This document shows positions 45,078 through 53,784 of a stretch of 64,000 nt of DNA, one piece after another; within the stretch, counting starts at the first letter, position 1, and each line of letters opens with the position of its first letter. The translations under genes and the position numbers were made by a program. Location of the stretch: positions 248,001-312,000 of the forward strand of contig NZ_JBNPNH010000001.1 of NCBI RefSeq assembly GCF_050314555.1. Direction: 5' to 3'. The notes beneath the pieces are model-generated. The model was not told the origin of the DNA. It saw nothing but the letters and a program-made list of their open reading frames with translations, and did not search any database. The stretch is from Spyradosoma sp004558035. Its GTDB lineage: Bacteria > Verrucomicrobiota > Verrucomicrobiia > Opitutales > UBA953.

Positions 45078-46277
45078 ATGAGTAACGACAATTCTGCGTC
45101 ACCTCTTTCCACCTGGGCGAAGAACATCGCCCCTTCACCGACTTTGGCGGTCGACGCCAAGGCAAAAGCCCTCAAGGCGGCGGGCAAGGACGTCTGCGGA
45201 TTCGGCGCCGGCGAGCCGGATTTCGACACGCCGCAGTTCATCCGCGAGGCCTGCGCCAAGGCGCTCGCCGAAGGCAAGACGCGCTACGTGCCCACGCCGG
45301 GCATTCCCGCCCTGCGCAAGGCGATCGCGGCGGACTACGCGGCGCGCGGCTTCCGCGGCGTGGACGAGACCTGCGTCGTCGTCAGCCCCGGCGGAAAAAT
45401 GTCGTGCTATCTTTCGATTCTGGCGCTCGTCAGCCCGGGCGACGAAGTCGTCATTCCCGCGCCGTATTGGGTGAGTTATCCGGAGATGGTCAAGCTCGCC
45501 GGCGGGAGCGTGAAGGTCGTCCCGACGACGGACGCGACGGGCTTCAAGATGTCCGCCGAACAGCTCCGCGCGGCGATCACGCCGAAGACGAAGCTGCTCG
45601 TCCTCACGTCGCCGTCGAATCCGACGGGCGCGGTTTACACGCGCGCGGAACTCGAGGCGCTCGTGAACGTCGCCGTCGAGGCGGGCATCTACGTGCTTTC
45701 CGACGAAATCTACGGCGCGCTCACCTACGACGGCGCGGAATTCGTTTCGCCCGCGACGTTCTCGGACGCGGCGGCGGAGCGCGTCGTCACGGCGTCGGGC
45801 TTCGCGAAGGCCTACGCGATGACGGGCTGGCGTCTCGGCATCGTCGTCGCGCCGAAGCCGATCGCGGGCGCGATCGCGAAGCTGCAGAGCCAGATGTCCT
45901 CGAACTGCACGACGTTCGCGCAGTACGGCGCGCTCGCGGTCTATGAGCAACCCGAACTCGCGAAGGCCGCCGTGGCGGAAATGCTCTCGCACTTCGACCG
46001 TCGCCGCAAGATGCTCTGCGACGCGCTGAACGCGATTCCGGGCGTTTCGTGCTACCGCTCTCAGGGCGCGTTTTATCTGTTCCCGAACATCGCCTCGTTC
46101 GGCATGTCCTCGACGGAATTCGCGGAAAAGCTCCTCGAAGAAGAGCTCGTCGCCGTCGTTCCCGGCTCGGCGTTCGGCGCGGAAGGCTACATGCGTCTCA
46201 GCTACGCGACCGCGGACGAAACCATCAAAAAAGGCGTCGAGCGCATCGCGCGTTTCTGCGCGCGGCACGCGAAGTGA
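45078..46277 (+). CDS. Class I pyridoxal-phosphate aminotransferase, aspartate-type
   Basis: A 399-residue class I aminotransferase resembling the Ib aspartate aminotransferases. The N-terminus (LSTWAKNIAPSPTLAVDAKAKALKAAG) and GAGEPDFDTPQFI are typical. LTSPSNPTGAVYTRAEL carries the conserved NPTG. The PLP lysine lies in TASGFAKAYAMTGWRLG, and the distal Arg in GYMRLSYA. It most likely interconverts aspartate and oxaloacetate with glutamate/2-oxoglutarate. It is divergent from the TetR gene. Confidence 0.92.
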   Translation: MSNDNSASPLSTWAKNIAPSPTLAVDAKAKALKAAGKDVCGFGAGEPDFDTPQFIREACAKALAEGKTRYVPTPGIPALRKAIAADYAARGFRGVDETCVVVSPGGKMSCYLSILALVSPGDEVVIPAPYWVSYPEMVKLAGGSVKVVPTTDATGFKMSAEQLRAAITPKTKLLVLTSPSNPTGAVYTRAELEALVNVAVEAGIYVLSDEIYGALTYDGAEFVSPATFSDAAAERVVTASGFAKAYAMTGWRLGIVVAPKPIAGAIAKLQSQMSSNCTTFAQYGALAVYEQPELAKAAVAEMLSHFDRRRKMLCDALNAIPGVSCYRSQGAFYLFPNIASFGMSSTEFAEKLLEEELVAVVPGSAFGAEGYMRLSYATADETIKKGVERIARFCARHAK

Positions 46278-46413
46278 GCGGACGCTCGTCCGAAGGCCGC
46301 GGGACGCCCGCGAAGGCGCAGCCCTTCGTCGTTCCCGCGGCCGCCGGCGCGCCCGCGACGATTCCCTTTTCTTTTTCCCCTCAAATTTTCAACCGTTCAA
46401 ACTTTTCAAAAAA

Positions 46414-46725
46414 ATGGCAGGCGTAGGCAAACTCCTCAAACAGGCTCAGAAAATGCAGAAGAAGATCGAAGAAGCGACCCAGGCGCTCTTCGACGAAAAG
46501 ATCGAAGTCTCTTACGGCGGCGGCGCGGTGAAGCTCGTGATGAACGGGCACAGCGAGCTGAAGTCGCTCGAGCTCGACCCGGAATTTCTCAAGGAAGACA
46601 AGGCCGCCGTCGAGACCGCGCTGCTCGCGGCGTTCACGGAAGCGACCGAAAAGGCGAAGGCGCTCAACAAGGAACGCATGCAGGCGGCGACCGCGGGCTT
46701 CACGCTCGGCGGCATGGGCATGTGA
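46414..46725 (+). CDS. ybaB: YbaB/EbfC family nucleoid-associated protein
   Basis: 103 residues, the usual length. MAGVGKLLKQAQKMQKKIEEATQAL at the start and the central KLVMNGHSELKSLELDPEFL strand region are diagnostic. The C-terminal helix ends in the typical Gly/Met-rich GFTLGGMGM. It forms tweezer-shaped dimers that bind DNA with little sequence preference. It is followed 10 bp later by recR, the classic ybaB-recR pairing; dnaX is not in the window. Confidence 0.96.
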   Translation: MAGVGKLLKQAQKMQKKIEEATQALFDEKIEVSYGGGAVKLVMNGHSELKSLELDPEFLKEDKAAVETALLAAFTEATEKAKALNKERMQAATAGFTLGGMGM

Positions 46726-46735
46726 TCTTCCCCGC

Positions 46736-47338
46736 ATGTCCCTCTTCGACGACGCGCGCGCGGAACTGAAAAAGCTCCCCGGACTCGGCTTCCGATCCGC
46801 GGAACGCATCGCGTTGCACCTGCTCGTCGAGCATCCGGAGGCGCTCCCGCCGCTGCTCACGGCGCTCGCCGAAGCCGCGCGCAAGATCACGCGCTGCCGG
46901 CTCTGCGGCAATCTCGCCGAGGGCGGCGAAGACGCGCTCTGCCCGATCTGCGCGGACGCGCGGCGCGACCCGTCGCGGCTCTGCGTCGTCGAGCACGTGC
47001 CCGACCTGATGGCTCTCGAGCGCGCCGGCGCGCACGACGGGCTTTACTGCGTGCTGCACGGGCGCCTTTCGCCGATCCGCGGCGTCGGCCCCGAACAGCT
47101 CAACTTCAAGGCGCTGGAGGCGCGCCTCGCCGACGGGAACGTCGAGGAAATCATCCTCGCGCTCTCCAACGACATCGAGGGCGAGGCGACCTGCCACTAC
47201 ATCCGCGAGACGCTGCTGAGCGCGTTCCCGCAGGTGAAGGTTTCGCGCATCGGCTTCGGCCTGCCCTCGGGCGCGACGCTGAATTTCGCCGATTCCGCCA
47301 CGCTGAAGAACGCGCTCGATTCGCGCAGAAACTTCTGA
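46736..47338 (+). CDS. recR: Recombination mediator RecR
   Basis: 200 residues. The helix-hairpin-helix reads KLPGLGFRSAERIALHLL. The zinc finger is CRLCGNLAEGGEDALCPIC, and a Toprim domain follows (LCVVEHVPDLMALERAGAHDGLYCVLHG, then ALSNDIEGEATCHYI). It works with RecF/RecO to load RecA on gapped DNA. It is translationally close to ybaB and to the methyltransferase gene 13 bp downstream. Confidence 0.97.
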   Translation: MSLFDDARAELKKLPGLGFRSAERIALHLLVEHPEALPPLLTALAEAARKITRCRLCGNLAEGGEDALCPICADARRDPSRLCVVEHVPDLMALERAGAHDGLYCVLHGRLSPIRGVGPEQLNFKALEARLADGNVEEIILALSNDIEGEATCHYIRETLLSAFPQVKVSRIGFGLPSGATLNFADSATLKNALDSRRNF

Positions 47339-47351
47339 CCCCGCGGACGCG

Positions 47352-48524
47352 ATGACGGAACGGCTCGAAAAATACTGGCTCGAAAAAGCCCGCACCGCGC
47401 TCGGCGTTCCCGCGACGGAAAGCGACGAAAGCGTCCTCGAAAAAATCCGCCCGCGCGTCGCCGAGCTCAGCGATCTCTTCACGACGGAACGCCCCGAGCG
47501 CTTCCGCGACTACATGAGCGACCCGCGTCTGCTCGCCGCCTACGGGCTTTTCTTTTTCCCGCAGAGCTTCGCGCGGGCGAGCTTCGCGGCGCGACGTCTT
47601 CTCGGTTTCTGCGCGCGCGTTCCCGCGCCGGGAGACGCGCCGATCCGCGTGCTCGACCTCGGCAGCGGCGCCGCGCCGACGGGCCTCGCCTTCGCCGCCG
47701 CGCTGCGGGAACGCTTTCCGGAACGCGCGGTCGAGCTCGTCGCCGCCGACCGTTCCCGCGCCGCGCTCGACGCGATTCCCGCCTCGCTTTTCGACGGCGT
47801 CCGCGTCCGCGCCGAAGCCGCCGACCTCAAGAATTTCCCGTGCCCGCGCGGCGCGTTCGACTTCGTCACGCTGGGCTGGTCGCTGAACGAAATCGTTCCC
47901 GCGGACGACGACTTTTCCGGCGAAAAGGCGCTCGCCTACCTGAAGCGGCTCGCCGCCGCGCTCGCGCCGACGGGAACGCTCGTCGTGCTCGAGCCCGCGC
48001 TGAAGACGACGACGGAGCGCCTCCAGCGCGTCGGCGACCGTTTCGCGGCGACGCCGGGACAGCCGCTTTTCCGCGTCGCGCCCGAGCTCGGCGACCACGC
48101 CGACCCGCTGCTCGCCGAAGGCGGCGAAACCTGGAACCACGAAGTGCGCCGCTGGACGCCGCCTCCCGCGCTCGAATTCATCAACCGCAGGCTTTTCCGC
48201 GAAATCCAGGTCGTCAAGTTCTCCTGGTGCGCTCTCGGCGCGGCGCCGCTCCTCCTTCCCGAACCGCCCGCGGGAGCGCCGTTCCTGCTCCGCCTCGTCT
48301 CGCCGATGGAAATCACGAAGCCCGCGCTGCGCTTCGTCGGCGTGACGCCCGACGGCAGAAAAATCCGCGTCGAAATTCCCGCGCGCGGGCTCCCGAAAAG
48401 CGAACGCAAACGCTTCGCGGAATCCTGGGAACGCGGCGACGTCGCCGCGCCCGCGGGAACGCTCTCCGAACTCGGCGAGCCCGGACATTTCCGCTTTTCG
48501 GGAACGCTGATCAAAATCGCCTGA
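47352..48524 (+). CDS. Rsm22-like SAM-dependent methyltransferase
   Basis: 390 residues. The SAM site is IRVLDLGSGAAPTGLAFAAAL; other motifs are LVAADRSRAALDA, FVTLGWSLNEIVP and GTLVVLEPALKTTTERLQ, the pattern of the Rsm22 family (mitochondrial small-subunit-associated methyltransferases and bacterial homologues). The C-terminal half ends with an RNA-binding-like beta domain (VTPDGRKIRVEIPARGLPKSERKRF). The cysteine motif usual in Rsm22 is not evident; the corresponding region reads GDHADPLLAEGGETWNHEVRRW. An rRNA target is inferred from the family. Confidence 0.75.
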   Translation: MTERLEKYWLEKARTALGVPATESDESVLEKIRPRVAELSDLFTTERPERFRDYMSDPRLLAAYGLFFFPQSFARASFAARRLLGFCARVPAPGDAPIRVLDLGSGAAPTGLAFAAALRERFPERAVELVAADRSRAALDAIPASLFDGVRVRAEAADLKNFPCPRGAFDFVTLGWSLNEIVPADDDFSGEKALAYLKRLAAALAPTGTLVVLEPALKTTTERLQRVGDRFAATPGQPLFRVAPELGDHADPLLAEGGETWNHEVRRWTPPPALEFINRRLFREIQVVKFSWCALGAAPLLLPEPPAGAPFLLRLVSPMEITKPALRFVGVTPDGRKIRVEIPARGLPKSERKRFAESWERGDVAAPAGTLSELGEPGHFRFSGTLIKIA

Positions 48525-48546
48525 ACCTCAAAAATTTTCCGCCGCC

Positions 48547-49521
48547 GTGACGCCGCCTTCCAAAAACGCTTCGACGCGAGATTCGCGGGCCCGCCGCCTC
48601 GGAATCGCCCTGCTCGTCGGCTTCGTCGTTCTGCTCGCGTTCGTCGCGCAGACGTGGTTCGTCACGGCCTACCGCGCGCGCGAACGCTTCGCGCTGTATT
48701 TCCCGCAGACGATTCAGGGGCTTTCCGTCGGCGCCAACGTGCTCGCCGACGGCAGAAAAATCGGCCAGGTCGAATCCGTCGAGCTGCGCAGTCTCGAACG
48801 CGACGGCGTCGCGACGCACTGCGCGCTCGTCACGATCTTCGTCGACGTCCGCCGCGTCATGCCGCGCGCGCCAGCGTCGATGAGCCGCGGCGACGTCCGC
48901 GAACGCCTCGACCGCGCCGTCGAAGCCGGTCTTCGCGCGCGCCTGCTGATGCCGTCGCCGCTCGCCAACGGCCTCTGCATCGAGCTTTTTCTGGACAAAT
49001 CGAAGCCCGTGCGGCTCGTCCACGACGCCGGCAACGACGTGCCCGAAATTCCGACGATTCCGGGCTCGATCACGGAAATCGTGGACGGTGTCAACGCCTT
49101 TTTCGAAAAATACAGGCCCGATGAAATCCCGCGCCGCTTCGAGGACGCGAAAAGGCAGCTGCGCGAAATCGAAGACGCCTTCGACGCCGCCTCCGTCGCG
49201 GACGCCGACGCCGCCCTGCTCCGCGCCTTCGAAAATCTGAACCGGGCGCTCGACCCCGACCTCGCGGCACGCCGCGTGAAGGCGCTCGACGACGCGCTCG
49301 CCGCCCTCGCGGACGCGCTCGAAAGCGGCGAAGGCGATTCCGCCGCGCTCCGCGAAGCCGCGGAAACGGCTCTGCGGGATTTTTCCGGACAGCTCCGCGA
49401 CGCCGCCGAAGCCTTCCGCGCGGCGACGGATTCGCTCGACGGCGAAGCGCTGCGCAAGATCGAGACCGCCCTGCGCGACCTCCGCGAAACCTTGGCGCCG
49501 CTCCGCCGCGAAATCCCGTGA
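48547..49521 (+). CDS. MCE/MlaD-domain membrane protein
   Basis: 324 residues. An N-terminal transmembrane anchor (GIALLVGFVVLLAFVAQTWFV) is followed by an MCE domain (about 45-150) beginning FALYFPQTIQGLSVGANVLADGRKIGQVESVEL and containing LRARLLMPSPLANGLCIELF. The remaining half is a long Ala/Asp/Glu-rich coiled coil. MCE proteins form hexameric rings or tubes that carry phospholipids between the membranes. No MlaE/F/B-like permease or ATPase genes are here, so this is an orphan subunit or a PqiB/YebT-like stand-alone. It follows the Rsm22-like gene by 22 bp. Confidence 0.82.
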   Translation: MTPPSKNASTRDSRARRLGIALLVGFVVLLAFVAQTWFVTAYRARERFALYFPQTIQGLSVGANVLADGRKIGQVESVELRSLERDGVATHCALVTIFVDVRRVMPRAPASMSRGDVRERLDRAVEAGLRARLLMPSPLANGLCIELFLDKSKPVRLVHDAGNDVPEIPTIPGSITEIVDGVNAFFEKYRPDEIPRRFEDAKRQLREIEDAFDAASVADADAALLRAFENLNRALDPDLAARRVKALDDALAALADALESGEGDSAALREAAETALRDFSGQLRDAAEAFRAATDSLDGEALRKIETALRDLRETLAPLRREIP

Positions 49522-49539
49522 CCCCGCGGACGCGCCTTT

Positions 49540-49983
49540 TCAGCGCTCGGCGAAGGGATTGCGGAGAAGGAGGGACGTCGGCCTGCCGTCGGTGAGGACG
49601 AGCGGGAAGCCGACCCAAAGGTATTTTTCGCCGCGCGGGAAATCGCTTATCGCGGGAACGTTCCCGTCCGCGTCCGGCGGCTGCAGGCGCGCGACGACGC
49701 GGTTGTTCCCGTCCACGAGAACGGCGACGAAGGGCTGCGGGAACGGCATCGGCGCGGGAACGCCGTCGGCGGATTTCTTCTCGGCGTGCGCGTATTCGAT
49801 TTTGAGGCGCAGCGGCGCGCCGGGCGTCCGCAGCTCGGCTTCGTCGTTCACGACGCGCGCGCGCAGCACGCCGCCCGCGTCCGTGCGGGCGATGCTCGCC
49901 ATGTCCACCGCGTCGCGGAACGAGGCGAAGAACGCGAACGCCGCGGCGGCGGCAACGAGAATCCAAAGCGCGAGACGTTTCAC
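49540..49983 (-). CDS. GDYXXLXY-like small membrane-anchored protein
   Basis: 147 residues. A single N-terminal hydrophobic helix (ALWILVAAAAAFAFFASF) is followed by a beta-rich domain with LKIEYAHAEKKSADG, PFVAVLVDGNNRVVARLQPP and a late GEKYLWVGFPLVL segment. The pattern resembles the GDYXXLXY family, though the eponymous motif is altered (LKIEYAH). The function is unknown. It lies 7 bp downstream of the M48 protease on the same strand. Confidence 0.55.
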   Translation of the reverse strand: MKRLALWILVAAAAAFAFFASFRDAVDMASIARTDAGGVLRARVVNDEAELRTPGAPLRLKIEYAHAEKKSADGVPAPMPFPQPFVAVLVDGNNRVVARLQPPDADGNVPAISDFPRGEKYLWVGFPLVLTDGRPTSLLLRNPFAER

Positions 49984-49990
49984 GGCGGCT

Positions 49991-51301
49991 TCAGCGTCCC
50001 GTCGGTTTCGCGTCTCCGCGCAGGGCGGCGGCGCGTTCGAAGAGCGTCGGATGCGAATAATGGAACGCGCTGTAGAGCGGGTGCGGCGTAAGGTTGGCGA
50101 GGTTTTCCGTGTGCAGCTTTTCGAGCGCGGAAATGAGCGGCTCGGGCGTTCCCGTGATCTCCTTCGCGAACGCGTCCGCCTCGTATTCGTGCCTGCGGGA
50201 AAGGCGGTTCGTCAGCGGCGAAAGCCAGAATCCGAAAAGCGGGAAGATCTTTCCGAGCAGCAGCAGCGCGGGAACGAACATGAAGCCGTCGCGGAACTCG
50301 AAGCCGAACGCCTCGAAGAATTCCGGCCGCCCGAGCGTCCACCCGACGAGCCCGAACACGACGAAGCAGGCGACCGCGGCGAAGACGAGCCCCTTCGCGA
50401 CGTGCCCGCGCCGGGAATGCCCGATTTCGTGCGCGAGCACCGCCTCGATTTCGGCGGGCGAAAGCTGCGCGATCAGCGTGTCGTAGATGACGATGCGGCG
50501 CCATTTCCCGAAGCCCGTGAAGAACGCGTTGGAATGCCCGGAACGCTTCGAGCCGTCGATGACTTCGATCTTTTCGGCGACGAAGCCGGCGCGCGTCGCG
50601 AGCGCTTCGAGGCGTTCCCGCAGCTCGCCTTCCGGCAGCGGCGAAAGCTTGTTGAAGAGCGGCAGAATCCATTTCGGGAAAACGACGATCAGTGCCAGCT
50701 GAAACGCGAAGACCGCGCACGCCGCGAAGATCCACCACGTCCGCGGGAGCGCGTGATAAAACGCCGAAAGCGCCCAGACGAGCGGCACGCCGATGACGAA
50801 GCCGAGCGCGACCGACTTCACCTGGTCCGTGATCCACAGCTTCGCCGTGCTCTTGTTGAAACCGTATTTTTCCTCGATGCGGAACGTCGAATACAGATCG
50901 AACGGAATGCTCGTCAGCGAGAGCGCGACGGAAATCGCCGCGAGCGCGACGCCCTCGCGCCAGACCTGCGCCCACGAGCCGACGGCGACCGCGTCCGCAC
51001 CGAGCAGCGTTCCCGCGAACGCGCACAGCGGCGCGTAGAGAAAAAGCACGAGCGCGGCGGACCAGAGCGCGTCCCAGGCGGTCTCGACCATGCCGAAATC
51101 CGTCTTCTCGACGGTGTAGTTCACGGTCTTGCGGTAATTCGCGTAAAGCCCGTCGCCGAGCTTGGGCGCCGTGGCGAAACCGTTCGCCTCGAATTCGTCC
51201 GCCTTCGCGAGCGCGTAGGCGCGGTTTTTCCGTTCCAGCCAAAAATCCGCCGCCGTCTTCGCGAGCAGCAGAATCAGAAAGGCGATCTGCAGGTGACTCA
51301 T
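49991..51301 (-). CDS. M48 family (Ste24-like) membrane metalloprotease
   Basis: 436 residues from the ATG at 51301 (MSHLQIAFLILLLAK). It has about seven transmembrane helices with the zinc motif VLAHEIGHSRRGH, and the third ligand Glu in SRRHEYEADAFAKE, as in Ste24/CAAX-processing proteases. RSGHSNAFFTGFGKWRRIVIYDTLI is the conserved pre-motif strand. Bacterial members degrade misfolded inner-membrane proteins, and some act in envelope quality control. The small anchored protein downstream may be co-transcribed. Confidence 0.94.
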   Translation of the reverse strand: MSHLQIAFLILLLAKTAADFWLERKNRAYALAKADEFEANGFATAPKLGDGLYANYRKTVNYTVEKTDFGMVETAWDALWSAALVLFLYAPLCAFAGTLLGADAVAVGSWAQVWREGVALAAISVALSLTSIPFDLYSTFRIEEKYGFNKSTAKLWITDQVKSVALGFVIGVPLVWALSAFYHALPRTWWIFAACAVFAFQLALIVVFPKWILPLFNKLSPLPEGELRERLEALATRAGFVAEKIEVIDGSKRSGHSNAFFTGFGKWRRIVIYDTLIAQLSPAEIEAVLAHEIGHSRRGHVAKGLVFAAVACFVVFGLVGWTLGRPEFFEAFGFEFRDGFMFVPALLLLGKIFPLFGFWLSPLTNRLSRRHEYEADAFAKEITGTPEPLISALEKLHTENLANLTPHPLYSAFHYSHPTLFERAAALRGDAKPTGR

Positions 51302-51409
51302 GGCGCGCGAGCCTACGCGCTTCGCCGCGGGAACGCAACGCGCTTTCAAAATCCGCGGGAACGCGAAAACGAACAGGGATTTCGGGGATTTTAAGGGATT
51401 CGATTCGCT

Positions 51410-51600
51410 CCCGCGGAGCTCTGTTTCTTCGTTTCTCCGTTCCTCTGTGTTTAAAGGAGAGCTTAAAGGTTAAGGCTTAAAGGTTAAAGGGGAGTTTGTG
51501 CGAAAAGGATTTCGGGGAAGCGACAGGAATGTCGCCTCTCCCATGAAACTTTTCTTTAACTTTGCGGGTTTCCGGGGCATACGGGACGGGCGCGCTCATG
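51410..51600. repeat. Composite repeat island upstream of malic enzyme
   Basis: 51410-51502 repeats the order seen at 37433-37520: ccgcggagctc, ctccgttcctctgtgt, heptamers agcttaa/aggttaa, agtttgtgcg. It continues with gatttcggggaagcgacaggaatgtcgc, a solo copy of the GCGACA hairpin unit in the same sense as that near 37640. I see no gene in 51302-51695. Confidence 0.75.
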
Positions 51601-51695
51601 CAAAAACACGGCGGCGCGGGAAGGCGGATTTTCGGCTTTAAAAAGTTTCGGCGAAATCCTATTTTTCCGCGAAAATCGGTTATTTTGCAAACGAC

Positions 51696-53027
51696 ATGAA
51701 TCAAGAAAAATCTTCAAGTCTGGCGCAGGAGGCGGCGCGTTATCACGCGTTCCCGCGCCACGGAAAAATCGAGGTTCTCCCGACCGTTCCCTGCGCGTCT
51801 CAACAGGATCTGACGCTCGCCTACACGCCCGGCGTCGCCGCGCCCTGTCTCGAAATCCGCGACGATCCCGCGAAAGCGGCGCTCTACACGGCGCGCGGCA
51901 ATCTCGTCGCCGTCGTCTCCAACGGCACAGCCGTTCTCGGGCTCGGCGACATCGGTCCGCTCGCGGGAAAGCCCGTCATGGAAGGCAAGGGGCTGCTCTT
52001 CAAGGCGTTCGCCGACGTGGACGTCTTCGACATCGAGCTCGCGGCGCGGACGCCCGACGAGGTCGTCGCCGCCGTGAAGGCGCTCGAGCCGACGTTCGGA
52101 GCAATCAATCTCGAAGACATCAAGGCGCCGGACTGCTTCGAAATCGAAGATCGGCTGAAGGCGGAGCTGAAGATTCCCGTCTTCCACGACGACCAGCACG
52201 GCACCGCCGTCATCACGGGCGCGGCTCTCCTCAACGCCGCGGAGCTCACCGGGCGCGACATCTCGAAGATGAAGGTCGTCGTCAGCGGCGCGGGAGCGGC
52301 GGCGATCGCCTGCACGCGCTTTTATCTTTCGCTCGGCGTCCGCCGCGAGAACGTGTGGATGTTCGACTCGAAGGGACTCGTCCACGCCGCGCGCGCGGAC
52401 CTGCACGCGAGCAAGCGCGAGTTCGCGCAGGAAAAGCCCTGCACGATGGCGGAAGCGCTCGCGGGCGCGGATCTCTTTCTCGGGCTTTCGCGCAAGGGGC
52501 TGCTCACGAAGGAGCTCATCGGACTCATGGCGCCTTCGCCGATCGTCTTCGCGTGCGCGAATCCCGATCCGGAAATCACCTACGAAGACGCCAAGGCGGC
52601 GCGCCCGGACTGCATCATGGGCTCCGGCCGCTCCGACTGGCCGAACCAGATCAACAACGTTTCCTGCTTCCCGTTCCTGTTCCGCGCGGCGCTCGACGTG
52701 CGCGCGACGCAGATCACCGAAGAGATGAAGATCGCCGCCGCGAAGGCGCTCGCCGCGCTCGCGAAGGAGCCCGTTCCCGAATCCGTCGTCGAGGCGTACG
52801 GCGGAGAAAAATTCTCCTTCGGCGTCGATTACGTGCTGCCCAAGCCGCTCGACCCGCGCATTCTCGAGCGCGAGAGCGTCGCCGTCGCGAAGGCCGCCGC
52901 GGAATGCGGCGTCGCGCAGGCGCCGATCGCCGACCTCGAAGCCTACGAAAAATCGCTGCGGGAACGCGTCGCGAAGACGCGGGAACGCCTCCGCGCGAAC
53001 GCGGAGCGCGTGAAGGCCGCCGACTGA
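51696..53027 (+). CDS. NADP-dependent malic enzyme (short form without PTA domain)
   Basis: 443 residues. LTLAYTPGVAAPCLEI is the family start motif. GNLVAVVSNGTAVLGLGDIGPLAGKPVMEGK, INLEDIKAPDCFEIEDRL and FHDDQHGTAVITGAAL are all typical, and the NAD(P) site is VVVSGAGAAAIACTRFYL. It converts malate to pyruvate and CO2. The phosphotransacetylase-like C-terminal domain of MaeB is absent, so regulation by acetyl-CoA through that domain is not expected. Cofactor preference is family-based. Confidence 0.93.
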   Translation: MNQEKSSSLAQEAARYHAFPRHGKIEVLPTVPCASQQDLTLAYTPGVAAPCLEIRDDPAKAALYTARGNLVAVVSNGTAVLGLGDIGPLAGKPVMEGKGLLFKAFADVDVFDIELAARTPDEVVAAVKALEPTFGAINLEDIKAPDCFEIEDRLKAELKIPVFHDDQHGTAVITGAALLNAAELTGRDISKMKVVVSGAGAAAIACTRFYLSLGVRRENVWMFDSKGLVHAARADLHASKREFAQEKPCTMAEALAGADLFLGLSRKGLLTKELIGLMAPSPIVFACANPDPEITYEDAKAARPDCIMGSGRSDWPNQINNVSCFPFLFRAALDVRATQITEEMKIAAAKALAALAKEPVPESVVEAYGGEKFSFGVDYVLPKPLDPRILERESVAVAKAAAECGVAQAPIADLEAYEKSLRERVAKTRERLRANAERVKAAD

Positions 53028-53046
53028 GAGAAGAAAGTTTTCCGTG

Positions 53047-53565
53047 ATGTCTCCGACGCGAAACGTTTCCGGGGCGTCTCCCGCCGAACTCGCCGCGCGC
53101 GTGCTCGCCGCCGCGAAGGCGCGCGGGAACGCGACGCTCGCCTGCGCCGAATCGTGCACGGGCGGCGCGGTCGCGTCCGCGCTGACGGACGTTCCCGGCG
53201 CGAGCGCCGTCTTCCGCGGCGGCGTCGTCGCCTATTCCGTCGCCGTGAAGCGGAGCGCGCTCGGCGTTCCCGCGGAAACGCTGGCGCGCTTCGGCGTCGT
53301 CTCGCGCGAGTGCGCGGAAGCGATGGCGCGCGGCGCGGTGCGGACGCTGGGCGCGGATTTCGCCGTCGCGACGACGGGCGTCGCCGGCCCCGGTCCGCAG
53401 GACGGCGTTCCCGCGGGCACGGTCTGCATCGCCGTCGCCGCGCCGGACGCGACGTTTTCCGAAACCGTTTTTTTCCCGGGCGAAACGCGGGAACGCGTCA
53501 AATCCCTCGCGACGCGCGCGGCTCTCGGTCTCCTCGCGGACGTTCTGAGCGGAAAGGAAAAGTGA
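53047..53565 (+). CDS. pncC: Nicotinamide-nucleotide amidohydrolase (CinA C-terminal family)
   Basis: 172 residues from the ATG at 53047 (a GTG one codon earlier is possible). The signature LACAESCTGGAVASALTDVPGAS contains the catalytic Ser. YSVAVKRSALGVP, the GVVSRECAEAMARGA helix and VATTGVAGPGPQDGVPAGTVCIAV complete the domain. It deamidates NMN to nicotinate mononucleotide in the pyridine nucleotide salvage cycle. This is the stand-alone form, without the CinA N-terminal MoCF domain. It follows malic enzyme by 19 bp. Confidence 0.93.
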   Translation: MSPTRNVSGASPAELAARVLAAAKARGNATLACAESCTGGAVASALTDVPGASAVFRGGVVAYSVAVKRSALGVPAETLARFGVVSRECAEAMARGAVRTLGADFAVATTGVAGPGPQDGVPAGTVCIAVAAPDATFSETVFFPGETRERVKSLATRAALGLLADVLSGKEK

Positions 53566-53577
53566 CGGAGTGACGGA

Positions 53578-53697
53578 GTTATGAGGTTATGGAAGTTCAT
53601 TGAGTTCGGCTTCGCCGAAAGGATTTTCAAAAACTCTTCTTCGCGGAGCGAAACACAATCAACTTCATAACCTCCATAACCTCATCACCTCATAACC
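53578..53697. repeat. Palindromic intergenic element, copy B
   Basis: It aligns over about 100 bp with 2207-2307, including gttatgaggtta at the left, the inner ttcggcttcgccgaaag and cttcgcggagcgaa hairpins, and caatcaacttcataacct at the right. The right end carries extra 7-bp units (ctccata, acctcat, cacctca). It fills the pncC-nth spacer. Confidence 0.75.
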
Positions 53698-53784
53698 TTT
53701 TCCTTACACCTTCCGCCCTGCGCGCACTGAACAACGTCCTTTTCCGTTTGCGCCGCGGGCGCGGGAGCAGCAGAATCATCCGCC

